This document shows, one piece after another, positions 49,524-61,224 of a stretch of DNA of 64,000 bases. Origin of the DNA: Prinsepia uniflora (lineage: Eukaryota > Streptophyta > Magnoliopsida > Rosales > Rosaceae). A model generated the notes under the pieces. The model saw only the letters and a program-made list of their open reading frames with translations. It was not told the origin of the DNA and ran no database searches. Position numbers and translations under genes: made by a program. The stretch is taken from the NCBI GenBank assembly GCA_032719365.1, contig CM064862.1, positions 4,228,501 through 4,292,500 on the forward strand, in the 5' to 3' direction. Each line of letters starts with the position of its first letter. Positions within the stretch are counted from its first letter, which is position 1.

Positions 49524-50517
49524 GGGCGCACTTGATATCCAGCAAACTGATTGATTGTGATTCATTGTTAATTTCAGATGTTTCGGTTGAGTCGGGCAGT
49601 GGCCCGGTTTATGTGGTTGATGGTTTTGGATCATGTTTTGTATTTGGTTTTGATTCATGGTTTTGGGTTGAGGCCCTGTGTTTATGATTGCGGGCTAAGA
49701 CCCGAAGGTTAAGAAAAGGAAAATGATTTGATTTCATGCACTGTTTTCTTACGTTGAAAATGTAACGGATTGCGAAATGATTTTTGAATGCATGCATTGG
49801 TTTTACGTGGAGGGTAAAAAACATCTTTCTGTAACTGTTTTATAAATTGGTTTATTTTTGTCCACTCACACCTTTTGGTTTTTATTGACCCTCTAGGTCG
49901 TGGCGCGTTGCTCGAGGCTGATCATGAGGCGGAGGCATGAGTAAGTACGCGTGTGGCTATCCCTGGTTTGACAAGCACTGGGGGTTAGTTGGGAATTTCA
50001 GTCGACTTGCCAGACGAGAGCAGGACCAGGCACGGTTTTCAATGTCCCTTCGGGGGCGGTCCTGTCATGGAAAGTATCAGAAATTACGGAAAAGTGTGCA
50101 GCTTGGAAAGCGAGCAGTTTGGACGGTGTGTGAGTGGACGTTTGTTTTCTAATTATGATGCATGCATAGTTAACTGTTTTACATGATTTATTGCATGATT
50201 TATTTTTCAATGATTGCTTGATAATTTGATACGATTATTTATTGGATTTATGGATTATTTAATCAGTTTTTTGGGCACGTTTTACGAGGAAAGTATGATT
50301 GATGTTTTGGGCTAGGCTCGAGATTTTAAAATGATGTTTTGACTTGGATTGTGAGTTAATAATGATTTTATGGAATAGTTAATGATTTATGGATATGATT
50401 TTACGGATTTACGAGAAATGAGATTTTGGGCTTGAGACCCTGTTGTAAATGGGTTTGACTTGGTTTTTAAGATAATTTTGAAATAAAGATTTTGACTGGA
50501 TTTATGTTCAGTGCCCC

Positions 50518-50710
50518 CAGATGTGTAATTCCTGGGTAGACTCCGGATATGTAATTCCCAGAGTGACTCCAGATGTGTAATTTCCGAAGGGATCAGATGT
50601 GTAATTCCCAGTAGATCTGGATGGGTAATTCCCAGCAGATCTGGATGTGTAATTCCCAGAGACTCTAGATGTGTAATTCCCAGAGGAACCTCAGATGTGT
50701 AATTCCCGAG
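50518..50710 (+). repeat. Tandem array of about nine GTAATTCCCAG-type units in LTR A
   Basis: Units of the form CAGATGTGTAATTCCCAGAG (variants with GGATATG, GATGGG, TTCCTGG or TTTCCGA) repeat every 18-28 bp. It occupies the position where the other LTRs have the TTTAAA dyads. Confidence 0.9.
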
Positions 50711-51083
50711 TTATATGATTTGTTTTATGATAAAATGGTTTTAATAAATGATTTTTATGTTTTTTGGCTTGGAAACCGGTGATTCATGTGTTTGACCCTA
50801 TGCATGCATGGTTTGATATATTGGAGGGCAAATAATGTATTTTCAAATGTGTTTTCAAATGATATTATTTTTGTCCACTCACACCTTTTCTGTTTTTGAT
50901 GACTCTCCAGGCCGTGGCAAGATGTTCGGGGCTGATCGAGAGGCGGAGGCATGAGCGGGAATAAATGCAGTTATCCCTTGTTTGACAGGTGCTGAGGGGT
51001 ATTTTTGGGGACTTCAGTTGACTAGTCAGACGGGAGCAGGATCAGGCGCGGTTATCAAAATCCAGTTGAGATAGGTCCTGTCA

Positions 51084-51388
51084 AACCATGTTCGCCGTAT
51101 GAGGAACCACAACCAAACCATCCAAGGGTATCCCAAGGACCTCGAATAAAGCCACAACCTCCCGAGCCGCCAACCCAATCGGCGTCCATAGATGGTGAGC
51201 TGATCTAATAGTGCTAATAGCTTTTACGTAATTGGTCTCCACTATCACTTCTTTGAGCCTCAACCACTGGAGTTGAAGCAGCCCTCGGTGAATGACCTCA
51301 ATTTTAGTGGTTACAAAATACCCTCCCACCCTCCCCCCCCCCCCCCCCCCCAAGGTGGCCCTAACCTTGAATATGTAGCCACTACCGT
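51084..51388 (-). pseudogene. LINE-type RNase H relic, middle piece
   Basis: The minus-strand translation includes EVIHRGLLQLQWLRLKEVIV, ETNYVKAISTIRS and VVVPHTANMV. This is the characteristic helix and strand pattern of the RVT_3 RNase H domain (ALxxGLxLAxxxGxxxVIVETD...HxxRxxNxVA). A run of 19 C (51333-51351) encodes poly-Gly and probably disrupts the frame. It is split from its neighbours by LTR insertions at both ends. Confidence 0.7.
51333..51351. repeat. 19-base poly-C run
   Basis: An uninterrupted run of 19 C on the plus strand inside the RNase H relic. Such long G/C homopolymers are rare in plant DNA, and the length may be unstable or a sequencing estimate. Confidence 0.9.
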
Positions 51389-51933
51389 TGTCAGGGCCCA
51401 CCCATAATCCCCCAGGATTAGGGACTAAACCCTGCTCCCATCTGACTTACGCATGACACGAAGGCCAAACTGACGTCCAACCTTCATGTGACACGTAATT
51501 CGGACTAGGGATTCTCGATCTGACCGTCCAAAACTTCTGATCTTCCCAGAGTGCGCAGAATCTACTGTGGAACGTCCGTGATGTCTCTGTCTCTCTCGAC
51601 CAACAGCCCGCGCCGCAACAACCTGGAGGGTATCGAAAACACGAAAAGACTGTGAGTGGACAAAAATGAAGTTTAAGTTCAAAACAGTTATCAGAAAAGA
51701 CATACATTTACCCTCCGTTTAAAAACCGATGCATGCATATTTATTTCATGTCATAAAGCCATATACGAAAACCAAAATTTTTCCAAATCCCGGGCCTCAG
51801 CCCAAAAACCACTGAAAACCGTTTCATCCGGGCCACTGCCCAAAACCTCAGAAAACCATTGTCATCAATTCTTAGTGAAATCCAAAACACATTTGAAACC
51901 ACGTTCTCATCCATCGAACCTGCTGGATCTATT

Positions 51934-52143
51934 CGAGTCTTTAAACTCCCGAGTCTTTAAACTCAATAACCAGGCCTCAATAATCCGAGTCTTTAAACTC
52001 CGAGTCTTTAAACTCAACAGGCCTACAGGGGAAATATCAATATATCCGAGTCTTTAAACTCCGAGTCTTTAAACTCAATCCGGGTCTTTAAACCCAATCC
52101 GGGCCCGTCCCCCGTCAATCACCATATCCGGGTCTTTAAACCC
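51934..52143 (-). repeat. Array of eight TTTAAA-centred dyads in LTR D
   Basis: Read on the plus strand: six GAGTCTTTAAACTC units, then two GGGTCTTTAAACCC units. Arms are matched in all eight. Confidence 0.95.
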
Positions 52144-53572
52144 AATAACCAGATCCAGAAAATCCAATCAAAACCATTTGAAAACCAGTTCTAAATCCAT
52201 ATCCAAACCGGAATCCGAAACCACTGGTCTAACGCCATTCCGGCAGTCCGAACCGTCATTCCGAATCCAAATCCAGAATCATATCCTCCTCATTTACAGA
52301 TCCGAGTCCGCAACCATCATTCCGTAAGCCGGCATCCGGAATAATCATTCCGAACCCAAACCCGGAATCCACTTTCAAGTCCTGAATCGAATCCCGAATC
52401 GTCACCCGGAATTCTGATTCCAAAACCCAAAATCCTCTTTCTCAAAACACTTTCTGAACTGGGCTTTAAGCCCGAAAATACTTTTCCAAAATCCTTTTAC
52501 TTTCGTTGAAATCAACTCGTATTTCAAATCCCGAAATCAAACCGTTAAACCAGGTTCAAATAACGATATTTATCAAAACCTCGTAAAACGTGAAAAACCG
52601 TCATTTCCTCGAAAAACGTGCGCAAACCGTAAATCATCACAATCATAAATCAAATCATAGAATCAAGTATAGAAAACATATAAAAACATATATGCATGCA
52701 TCAAGAGTTAGAAGCAAAGTCCACTCACAGACCATTTCGGCGTCACCTCGATACGCGTGCACTTACACCGTTCTCGGTCGTACCGCTATCCTCGGCTTTC
52801 CCGAACCTGTTCAAGGCCTATAACGAGGTTACTATCTACTTCACAAAAGTCCTATTCAAATCCCATAACTTTCCCGAACTTCTAAGCGTACTTAAAACGA
52901 AATCCTAAACCTTTGATCCCGTAGAACTAACCCGAGACGTTGTCCGATTGACTCGAAACTTGTCCCAACAGATTCAGTACAACATTTAGACTCAAAACCA
53001 TGTTGGAAGGTTCCTCAGATTCATCCCCACGCGCCCTCACGCGCCGCCCAAAGTGGTTGCGCGTGGGCTTCACGCGCCTGCTATAGTGTCATCGTCAACC
53101 TCTGTCCAGCTGGTTCAAACCGGGCTGGCTGACCCGAACCGGCGTGACCGATTCTCTACTATTCCTCCACCATCTAGAAGTGCCTGTTCTTCAATCTAGA
53201 AGAACCCACAATCTAGAAAGAACGACAACACGGCCCATAACTCACCATCCCACCTCAAAACAGCAACCACCCGTAAGCCCCTGTTCTTCCATCCGACCAC
53301 CCGTGTAAACCTCCATCACGACTTCGATATTAACAGGTTCCTAAGGACCTAAGGAGTCGATTAAAACCTACCAGACACCTCGACTCAGTCCTTAGCCTCA
53401 CGTCTTTAACTTTGAATCAAAACGGCAAAACAGGGGAGATTGAAATTACCTCATCTACCGCTCACCGTCGTGGGCTCCACCGTGTCCCAAGGTGTCCAAC
53501 ATCTCGTCTCTGCCTTCTGATCGCTTCCCCACTCTGAATTTGGATGGTTTGATCGAACATAGCAACACCACC

Positions 53573-56500
53573 TGTAACGACCCGTTCCGAATATCGGAAT
53601 TAAATATTAATTAATTATGATTTAGAATGACTAATCGGGGATTAGTTGAGTGAAATCGGACGAAATGCGCAAAATGACCGTTTTACCCCTAGCGTGGGCA
53701 AAATGTTGACTTTTAGTTCGGGTGGTCAAACGGACTTTGACCGATGACTGTGACGTAGTTCGGGACGTCACGAGCTCATAGACAGGTGGCACGTTCGATT
53801 CCGACATTCGAGGAAAAAGTTATGACGTTCGGAAGTTGAGGGGTATTTTGGTAATTTGGCTGAAGGGGGCCAAATGTTGACTTTTGACCTGGGAAGTCCA
53901 ATGGACGAGGGCCAAGGACCGTTACGTAGGTCTCGTCGATACGAATCCAACGACAGGCGGCGTGCCAAAATCGGAGATTCGACGACGAAGTTATGGTCTC
54001 GGAAACGAACTCGATTAACCGAACAAACCGGGATTTCGATTAAAATATTATTTTATTATGAACAGTACCCAATGATTGAACACACCTGGATGAGTGACAA
54101 GTTTCACCCATCCCTTAATTTGAGGCTTAAAAACAGATCCATGTTTTGGGGTAAACATCATTATGATGTTTTATTCTTTATTAATTATACTTAATTATTA
54201 ATCATTTAATTATTCCTAATTAATCCATTAATCTTCTCTGTTGTCTTCAAACCGTGCACAACTGAGAAACAGAGAAGGGAGTGTTTGAAGTTGTCCACCA
54301 TTCTCCTTCCACTACTGAACTCGAGAGTGAGAAACTGAGAGATTAGGAGACTAAGTTAGCTGGGGAAAGCATAAGGGACTGAGAGGGAGAATTAAACAAA
54401 GAAGTGAAATTTTGGAGTTTGGAGGGAAAATTTGGATTTTGAGTTGGGAGCTCTGAGAATCGAAATTGTGGATTCACTTAGCTTCATGGGATTGATACGA
54501 GTTGAACCTAGTGAATTTTGAGGGAAATTGAGGTCGATTTGAGGTAGAACTGAGGGAAGGAGCTTTCTGAAATTTCGAGCTTGAGTCGTGGGAATTGAGG
54601 CATGGTAAGGTGAAATTGAACCTGCAAAGATGTTTAAGAGAACCCACGAAGCTCCCTGATGCGTCAATTTAAGGAAATTAAGGACAATTGATGGAGATTG
54701 GATGATGAACAGTGTTCGAGTGTTCTTCGAATGTTCATCCTTGTTTTGAAGGATTAAGGTAAGGTTTCGTGTAATTGATGTTTCAGAACTCTAATTAGAC
54801 TTATAACGAAGCTGTGTGAATGTTCAATTGAAGGAATTAATGTTGAATTGTTAGGAAACCAGTCGGGTCTGTTTGCGGGCAAAAGGACCCGTTTTACAGA
54901 CAAACGGACGAGGACGACGACTACTGTAGGTGGCGCGTGGGTTTCACGCGCAGCCACTTTGGGCGGCGCGTGAGGGCGCATACTGCCTAGTTTCAAGGTG
55001 AGGTCAACATGACTTTGAATCCTCTCAGTGTAACGAACATTTTGACGCTGGTTTCGAGGAAATCGGATATCGTTTCGTTAATGTTCCGCGTATCCGAAGT
55101 TTTGTTTTACGTTTAAAATACGTATTTAAATTCCGGAAAAATTGGGGAAAATTATATGAAGTATTTTGAGATGTTAGTAACCCTCTCTAATGATTTTGGA
55201 CAGGAATTGTGATTTTCAGAATTTACGGAAAAACGTGCAGCTCAGAAACGGACCGTTTAGATAGTGTGTGTGAGTGGACTTTGTTTTCTAACCGTGATGC
55301 ATGCATATATGATTTAAATGCTTTATTATATGATTTTATATGCTTTGGCATGATTTATGTTTCAATCCGGTGATTTCTCGGTTTTATGATTATTATATTA
55401 TATTTTGGCACGATTTTTGAGAAATGATGAAATTGATGTTTTTGGGCTATGCCCGGATTGAAAATGATGTTTTGACTCGGGTTATGAGTCAGGAAATTGA
55501 AAATGATATTTGGACTCGGATTATGAGTCAGTGATTGATTTTATGGATTTACGTGATCATGGCAACTCGGGTTTACGGTTGCACGGATTTGCGTGAAAAT
55601 GAGATTTTGGGCTTGAGACCCAATGGAATTGTGATTTTGATTGGAATTGTATTTCCATGTGATTACATGATGATATTGATGATTTTCAGATTTATAAAGT
55701 AAATCGGGACTTGGGGCTGAGACCCTGTATTGAAAATGATTTTGATTTCAAGCGCAACTGTTTTCACTGGTTTTTGTGATGATGATATGTTGCGGATAAT
55801 TAGGGCTTTCGGGTGGAAATATGTTTTTCCCCGGAGTGCACCATGGAGATAACGCTTGCCTTCGGGATGGAAGTGTTTACCCCGAAGTGGTCACGTAGCA
55901 CGGTCTTTGTCGTGCAGCCGAGGGAGGCTCGACTCAGACCAGAGATGTGCTGGATATATATATGGATCGGTAAGTGATGTGTTCACGAGATCCGGATTGC
56001 CGGCTGGTGATGTGTTCACAGCGACGGATGCTCGGATTTTGAGCGGTCCTTGAGCCTATTTGATTTGCACGCGTTGCAGGGATAAACGTGACTCTAAGCA
56101 ACAGGATATGGAAATAAGTCCCGTGGTTTTATGGAAAATGATTTTGAGGAAACCGTGATTTGTGGTTAAAATGATTTAAGGAAAACGTGAATTTATTGAG
56201 ATTCAAATTGATTTAATGAAAATGAGTTTTAAGGAAAATGTGGACATGGAATTTAGAAACATGTTGTTTGTGATTACGTACCGGTTTTGAGTACGAGTTT
56301 TTGGTCTTTGTGGCCAAGTGATGGTGTTCACATGTTTTGGCCTGAGAGCCGGGATGTGCTGTTTTATAACATGAACTGATTTGGTGAACATGAGTTTTAC
56401 GGACCTCGGGAAAATATGTTTTGATTTTATCGGTCTGCTGTTCATACTTGAATGATTTCATACTATTACTCATGTTTTATGATATGCATGCATGTTTGTG

Positions 56501-56764
56501 AAAACTAGAGGGTAAGAATGTGTTTTGGTAAACGTATTTATCGAACTTTATTTTTGTCCACTCACACCTTTTCTGTTTTAATGACCCTTCAGGTCGCGGC
56601 GCGATGATCGAGGCTATCCCAGAGGTGGAGGTATGAGTGGGCATAGGCGCAAATATCCCTTGTTTGGCAGGTGCTGAAGGGTAGTTTCGGATCTTCAGTT
56701 GACTTGTCAGACAGGAGCAGGACCCGGCACGGTTATCTATGTCCTTCGGGGACGGGTCCTGTCA
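53573..56764 (+). mobile_element. Solo LTR E (inserted in LTR D, opposite orientation)
   Basis: It starts TGTAACGACCCGTTCCG and ends GGACGGGTCCTGTCA. Target duplications CCACC lie at 53568-53572 and 56765-56769. It is uninterrupted, 3,192 bp, the longest uninterrupted LTR here. Confidence 0.93.
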
Positions 56765-57603
56765 CCACCACCTCGATCGTCTCTGTTTTCCTGAGAACTC
56801 ACCCTCCCCTCACACACCAACACTCAATTCTCAATCTGCTCGACTCAATCCTTACACTCTTAACCTCCCTCTGATCACACTCACACACTTACAAGACCTC
56901 ACCACACCCAGCCATCGATCGATTTCCTCCCAACACTCAGTCTCTGTTTTCTCCCTCGTGCACGACTCAAGGAACACGGTTAATTTAATTTGCACGTGAA
57001 ACTTTGTAGAACCCTCTAGCCACCTGCCATATGTCACAATCTTATAGCCTAAACCCAAAAATATCCCACACTTGCTGTACACTTGTCCCAATCCGGTTTG
57101 CACAAATCCCAATGTGCAAAAAGACCAAAATGCCCCTATGAGTTAAAATTACCGTTTTGCCCCTCACCGTTCTAGACCCGTATCTCGCCCGTCCAATGTC
57201 CGATGAAGGCATACCGCCTGTCGTTGAACTCAGGACAACGAGATCTACCTAATGGTCCTCGGTCTACACGAAAATGACATGTCTAGCAAAAAGTCAACGT
57301 TTCCCCCTTATTTTAACCAAATTACGGTAATGCCCTCAACCTTCCGAACATCATAACTTCCTCCTCGGATGTCGGAATCGGACGTGCCACCTGTCTACGG
57401 ACTCGTGACGTCCCAAACTACGTCACGGTCATCGGTCAATATCCAATTGACCGCCCGAACTCAAAGTCAACAATTTGCCCACACTAGGGGCAAAATCGTC
57501 ATTCTACGCTAACGACCAAAAGTAACCAACTAAACACCGATTAGACTCACTAATCCGTTACTAATCACTTTACTAATCCTGACTCTCGGGACGGGTCGTT
57601 ACA

Positions 57604-58085
57604 ACCGTACCCTCTGAATCCCATACCGACAGGATATAAAGTGCTACAGGATTCTGATAAAAAGTGTACAGGATCACGATAGGATCGAATCTTTCAGACG
57701 CAATCATATCCAGTTTTTACAGCTGTATGCATTTCATGCTATTTATTTTGTTTTTTGTTTAAGAGGAGGGACGATTCCAAAGCAGTCATCTTCATTATCG
57801 AACCAGTCACAGCTTGGTTTCTTGTTTGGGGACCTACTGTTGACTATTTACCTCGGGAGATAGCCCCTTCTTTTTCTAATATCTTTAAAAAGGAAATACC
57901 ACCCAATCCTCGGTCAAGAGTCTCCGGATTGACTGCTGCATCACAATTAAGTTTCACTATTCCATCTGGGGGCTTGGTCCATCTAGTCTCATGGACTAAG
58001 GAGGCCCCATAAGAGATCCGGTGTAAGCCATAATACTATGAATGAGTAGCCATAACAGCCTCATAAACCACATTCGGGCTCACCA
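57604..58085 (-). pseudogene. LINE-type RNase H relic, N-terminal piece
   Basis: The minus-strand frame reads ETRWTKPPDGIVKLNCDAAV and then a GLGGI motif. This is the start of an RVT_3 RNase H domain (W.PP..G.VKLN.DGA...G.GG). The lower part (57604-57750) is AT-rich and shows no domain. It ends at the border of LTR F. Confidence 0.6.
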
Positions 58086-60538
58086 TGACATGACCTATCC
58101 CAATCCCCCTCGGGATTAACACGGGATATGCCATGCTCTCGTTTAACCCACGTGCCACACGAGGTAACACGAAGGCCAGACAAGGGATAATCCGAAATCT
58201 TGAGCCCAATTGGCTCTCAGAGTGCGCCAGGATCAGCCGAGGAATGTGAGGTAACGGTCTCTGCTACAACCTGCATCCGCTATCAACCTGAAGGACATTA
58301 AAAACCAAAAAAGCTATGAGTGGACGAAAATAAATAATTTAATAAAACTCATTTCACAAAAAACATTTATGCCCTTCACTTAAAAACTATGCATGCATAT
58401 GAAAACCAGTTATCTCAATCAAATCAAATATAATAAAAACCGTTTATAAAACCAAAGCCATTTTTTTCCTCAAATCATTAGGGTCTTAGCCCAAACCATA
58501 AAATCCAAGAATATGTGGGAACTCAGCCCAAAACCGTAAATCCAAATTACGCGGGCCACTGCCCCAAATCCACAAACACAGAAATACCATTTCATAAATC
58601 CAATAATTCATGTTTGCAAAATACCCATCCTCGGCATCCCACATGCCCAGCGTCCCAGACGCTTGACCTCTCAGACGTCATATCATATCATGGCTAAGCA
58701 ACGCGGGCTGCCAGGGATCTCTCTGGGTCCATATCTCTGACATCCCATGTGTCTGACGTCCCAGATGTCTAACGTCCCAGACGTCTAATCATAGAAATCC
58801 TACTCCTAAGTCACTATACAGTTCGGTCGCTCCGTGCAATGACTCCTCGCAGACAATGCGCCGTGTCTACCCCAATGTCCGAGACATGGAGTGAGACCTA
58901 TCCACCTATCCACATATCCTCATCATAAATCCATTTATTCAAATCCATAAATCCGTATATCCATAAATGGGTCCCCGACCCGAAATCACATTTATAAACC
59001 ACAACTGGGTCTCATGCTCGATTTTTTGTAAACCAACTGGGTCCTCGGTCCGATCATATAACTTAAATGGGTCTTAGCCCGATTTCTCATTAAATCAAAC
59101 GGACCTTATGTATGATAGTTTCCAAACCAAATGGGTTTCATGCCCGATTTTATATTTCCAAATCCAAAACCATTCTATCAAACCATTATTGAAAACACAA
59201 GCACATATAAATCCAAAAAAAATCATACACCTCGAAATATGTTCAAATATGTAAATCATAACCACCAAAAATATACGTATTCAAGGCATTCAAAGCATAG
59301 ATATAAAATATATAAAACAGTTATGCATGCATCATATTTATAAAATAAAATTCCACTTACAGATCGTTGAGCTACCGCCTCGATACGCATGCCATAAGTC
59401 TTTCCGACTAAATCACCAACTTCGGAACTCCCGATCCTGTCCAAAACATACCCGAAGGTCACTAATTACTTCAATTATCCTCTCATTAAATCCCCCTAAT
59501 TTTTTGGAATTTTTAAACGTATTTAATATAGACCCTAAACCTTCGGACATCTAAAACTATCCCGAAACAATGTCCGATCGACTCGAAACTTGTCCCAAAA
59601 TGTTCGTTACATAAAGGATAAAATTACATATTGACCGTGACTCGAAATACGGGCCCACGCGCCCTCACCCGCTCGTCCAAAGTCCTTGCGCGTGAAACCC
59701 ACGCGCCTGCTACAGTGTCACCTTCAACCTCCAGCGAACCCGGTTCAGACCAGTTCTCTGGTTTCTAGTTCGACCAGACCGGCGAGACCAGTTTTCAGCC
59801 AATTCTACCCTGTTTTCAATCCTTTTAATTCCTATCTCTTCGTCCCATTACTTCCTATGGATCTACAATCCCAAAAACTAAAGAAAACCACGAGAAATTA
59901 CCTTCCCGATTGACGAATAGACCTGCCAACTTCCTCTGTCACGTTCTCGCGATTCCAACCACCGTTGGTCGTGCCTCCAAGCCCAATCGACTCCTTTCAA
60001 CCTCCAGAACCTCATCCAATCCACCAAAACAGTCGACAACCATTAGAACCTAATCTACCATTTTCGAACAAAAACAGGGCATTCTCGGGTTTGGACTTTA
60101 CCTCCACCGTCGCGAGCACCGTTGTGGCCACCATCAGGGTCGTCTCGACCTTAGGAGCATCATCCCAACCATAGAAACGATCAACAGCCATCAAAACCCG
60201 TCCTTTCATTTTTGAACTCGAAGCTCACTGTCTCGGTTTTCCAGCCACTGTACCCTGCCGTCCATCTCGTGGCCACCGTCGTGATCGCCTCCCTTCACTC
60301 TCTCTTTTTCATTCACACACTAAACACAGAAGATGAGGATTGAAGGGTCTAGTGTAGGAGGGGTTGGTCAAAATCCATTTAACCATCCGGGTCAAAAGTC
60401 AACTTTTCGCCTAATTTTCAGGGGCAAAATTGTCATTTCACACCGTCCGTCCGAAATCTCTCCGACTAATCCCCAATTAGTCCCGCTAATCCATGATTAC
60501 TCACTAATCTAGCCCGAAATTCTAGACGGGCCGTTACA
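58086..60538 (-). mobile_element. 3' LTR (LTR F) of a Ty3/gypsy-like element
   Basis: Read on the minus strand it starts TGTAACGGCCCGTC (at 60538) and ends GGTCATGTCA (at 58086). It is about 2.45 kb. Immediately upstream on that strand is AAGGGGGGTAGTC, a polypurine tract. It is therefore a 3' LTR still joined to internal sequence, not a solo LTR. The bases beside it differ on the two sides, as expected. The left flank CACCA (58081-58085) would be the target duplication. Confidence 0.88.
58630..58800 (-). repeat. Tandem ACGTCCCAGACGTCT-type units in LTR F
   Basis: Several copies of a 15-16 bp motif (TGACGTCCCAGATGTCT, TAACGTCCCAGACGTCT, AGCGTCCCAGACGCTT) occur, most with self-complementary arms around CCCAG. 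It lies in the same module position as the arrays of the other LTRs. Confidence 0.8.
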
Positions 60539-61224
60539 GACTACCCCCCTTACAAAAATTTTCTCCTCGAAATTTCAAACTCATCCAATTCCACACTCAA
60601 CCGTGGAAGTCCACGCTCTACACAGGAGTCCACACTCGACCACATTTCCCAAATTGATATCACCTGAAAAATGCTACTCAACGACATCAGTAACTCAAAT
60701 TGACACATTGGTCACCACCTTGACACTCTTGACAATAATCCCATTATACGAACACCTTCTGACTGTCACCGCGTGACAACACCACTTTAGTATCAGAGCT
60801 TCAACCGTCATTCCGTCACTGACATTACCTTATCAACTGCTACTCGGGTTATGACACCAACCTCAATCCACACTAGAGTCATACTAAGGGTACCTCATAC
60901 CATAACTCCCTCAATGTAGCGTAAGATCAACGACAGGATCTCACCTCGCAGGGTAAGCTCAAAGCTGCGGCATTTATCGGTCTCGGTATTCACATCAATC
61001 AACTCCCTCAGCGATCTACATGGACTCTACCAAAGTCACGAAGTAATCGCTTCATACGAAGCAAATCGACCTCTCGCCTCATCAGTGGTTATACAAACCA
61101 CCAACTCACTCAACCTGTGGGTACACCATTCACAACTCTCTCTACTTGTGTGTATCTGAACCTCACTGAATACTTGTCTATAGTGACAACACATCTACAC
61201 GGTAGGGTTCCCTTAATCATCCAC
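60539..61224 (-). mobile_element. 3' end of the internal region of the LTR F element
   Basis: It contains a polypurine tract at 60539-60552. Next to it, on the minus strand, is GAAATTTCGAGGAGAAAATT, a phrase typical of the region just before the 3' LTR in plant Tekay/Del-type chromoviruses. The remaining 650 bases are non-coding in all frames I checked. The element is interrupted at 61225 by LTR G, and the rest would lie beyond the window. Confidence 0.7.

Larger units (their letters stand above)
44280..50067 (+). mobile_element. Solo LTR B (inserted in LTR A)
   Basis: It starts TGTAACGACCTATCCCG and ends GCGGTCCTGTCA. Target duplications TGGAA lie at 44275-44279 and 50068-50072. Its own length is about 3.28 kb (44280-44612 plus 47118-50067); LTR C sits inside. 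It carries eight copies of the TTTAAA-centred dyad (49256-49523). Confidence 0.92.
43000..51083 (+). mobile_element. Solo LTR A (outermost of a three-level nest)
   Basis: It starts TGTAACGCCCCGG and ends GGTCCTGTCA. Perfect 5-bp target duplications AACCA flank it (42995-42999 and 51084-51088). Its own sequence is 43000-44279 plus 50073-51083 (about 2.29 kb); the rest is solo LTR B and its duplication. No internal retroelement genes lie between its ends, so it is a solo LTR produced by LTR-LTR recombination. Its internal module holds a 22-bp-type tandem array (about 50518-50710). Confidence 0.92.
51389..57603 (-). mobile_element. Solo LTR D (minus strand), hosting LTR E
   Basis: Read on the minus strand it starts TGTAACGACCCGTCCCG (at 57603) and ends GGGCCCTGACA (at 51389). 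Target duplications ACCGT lie at 51384-51388 and 57604-57608. Its own sequence is 51389-53572 plus 56770-57603 (about 3.0 kb). It carries eight TTTAAA-centred dyads (about 51934-52143) and is closely related to LTR G. Confidence 0.92.

Noticed and set aside
51454..51460. An alternative left border for LTR D at TGACAC (51454)
   Set aside because: Flanks would not match (ACGCA versus ACCGT). Using TGTCAGGGCCC at 51389 gives a perfect ACCGT duplication and aligns with the end of LTR F.
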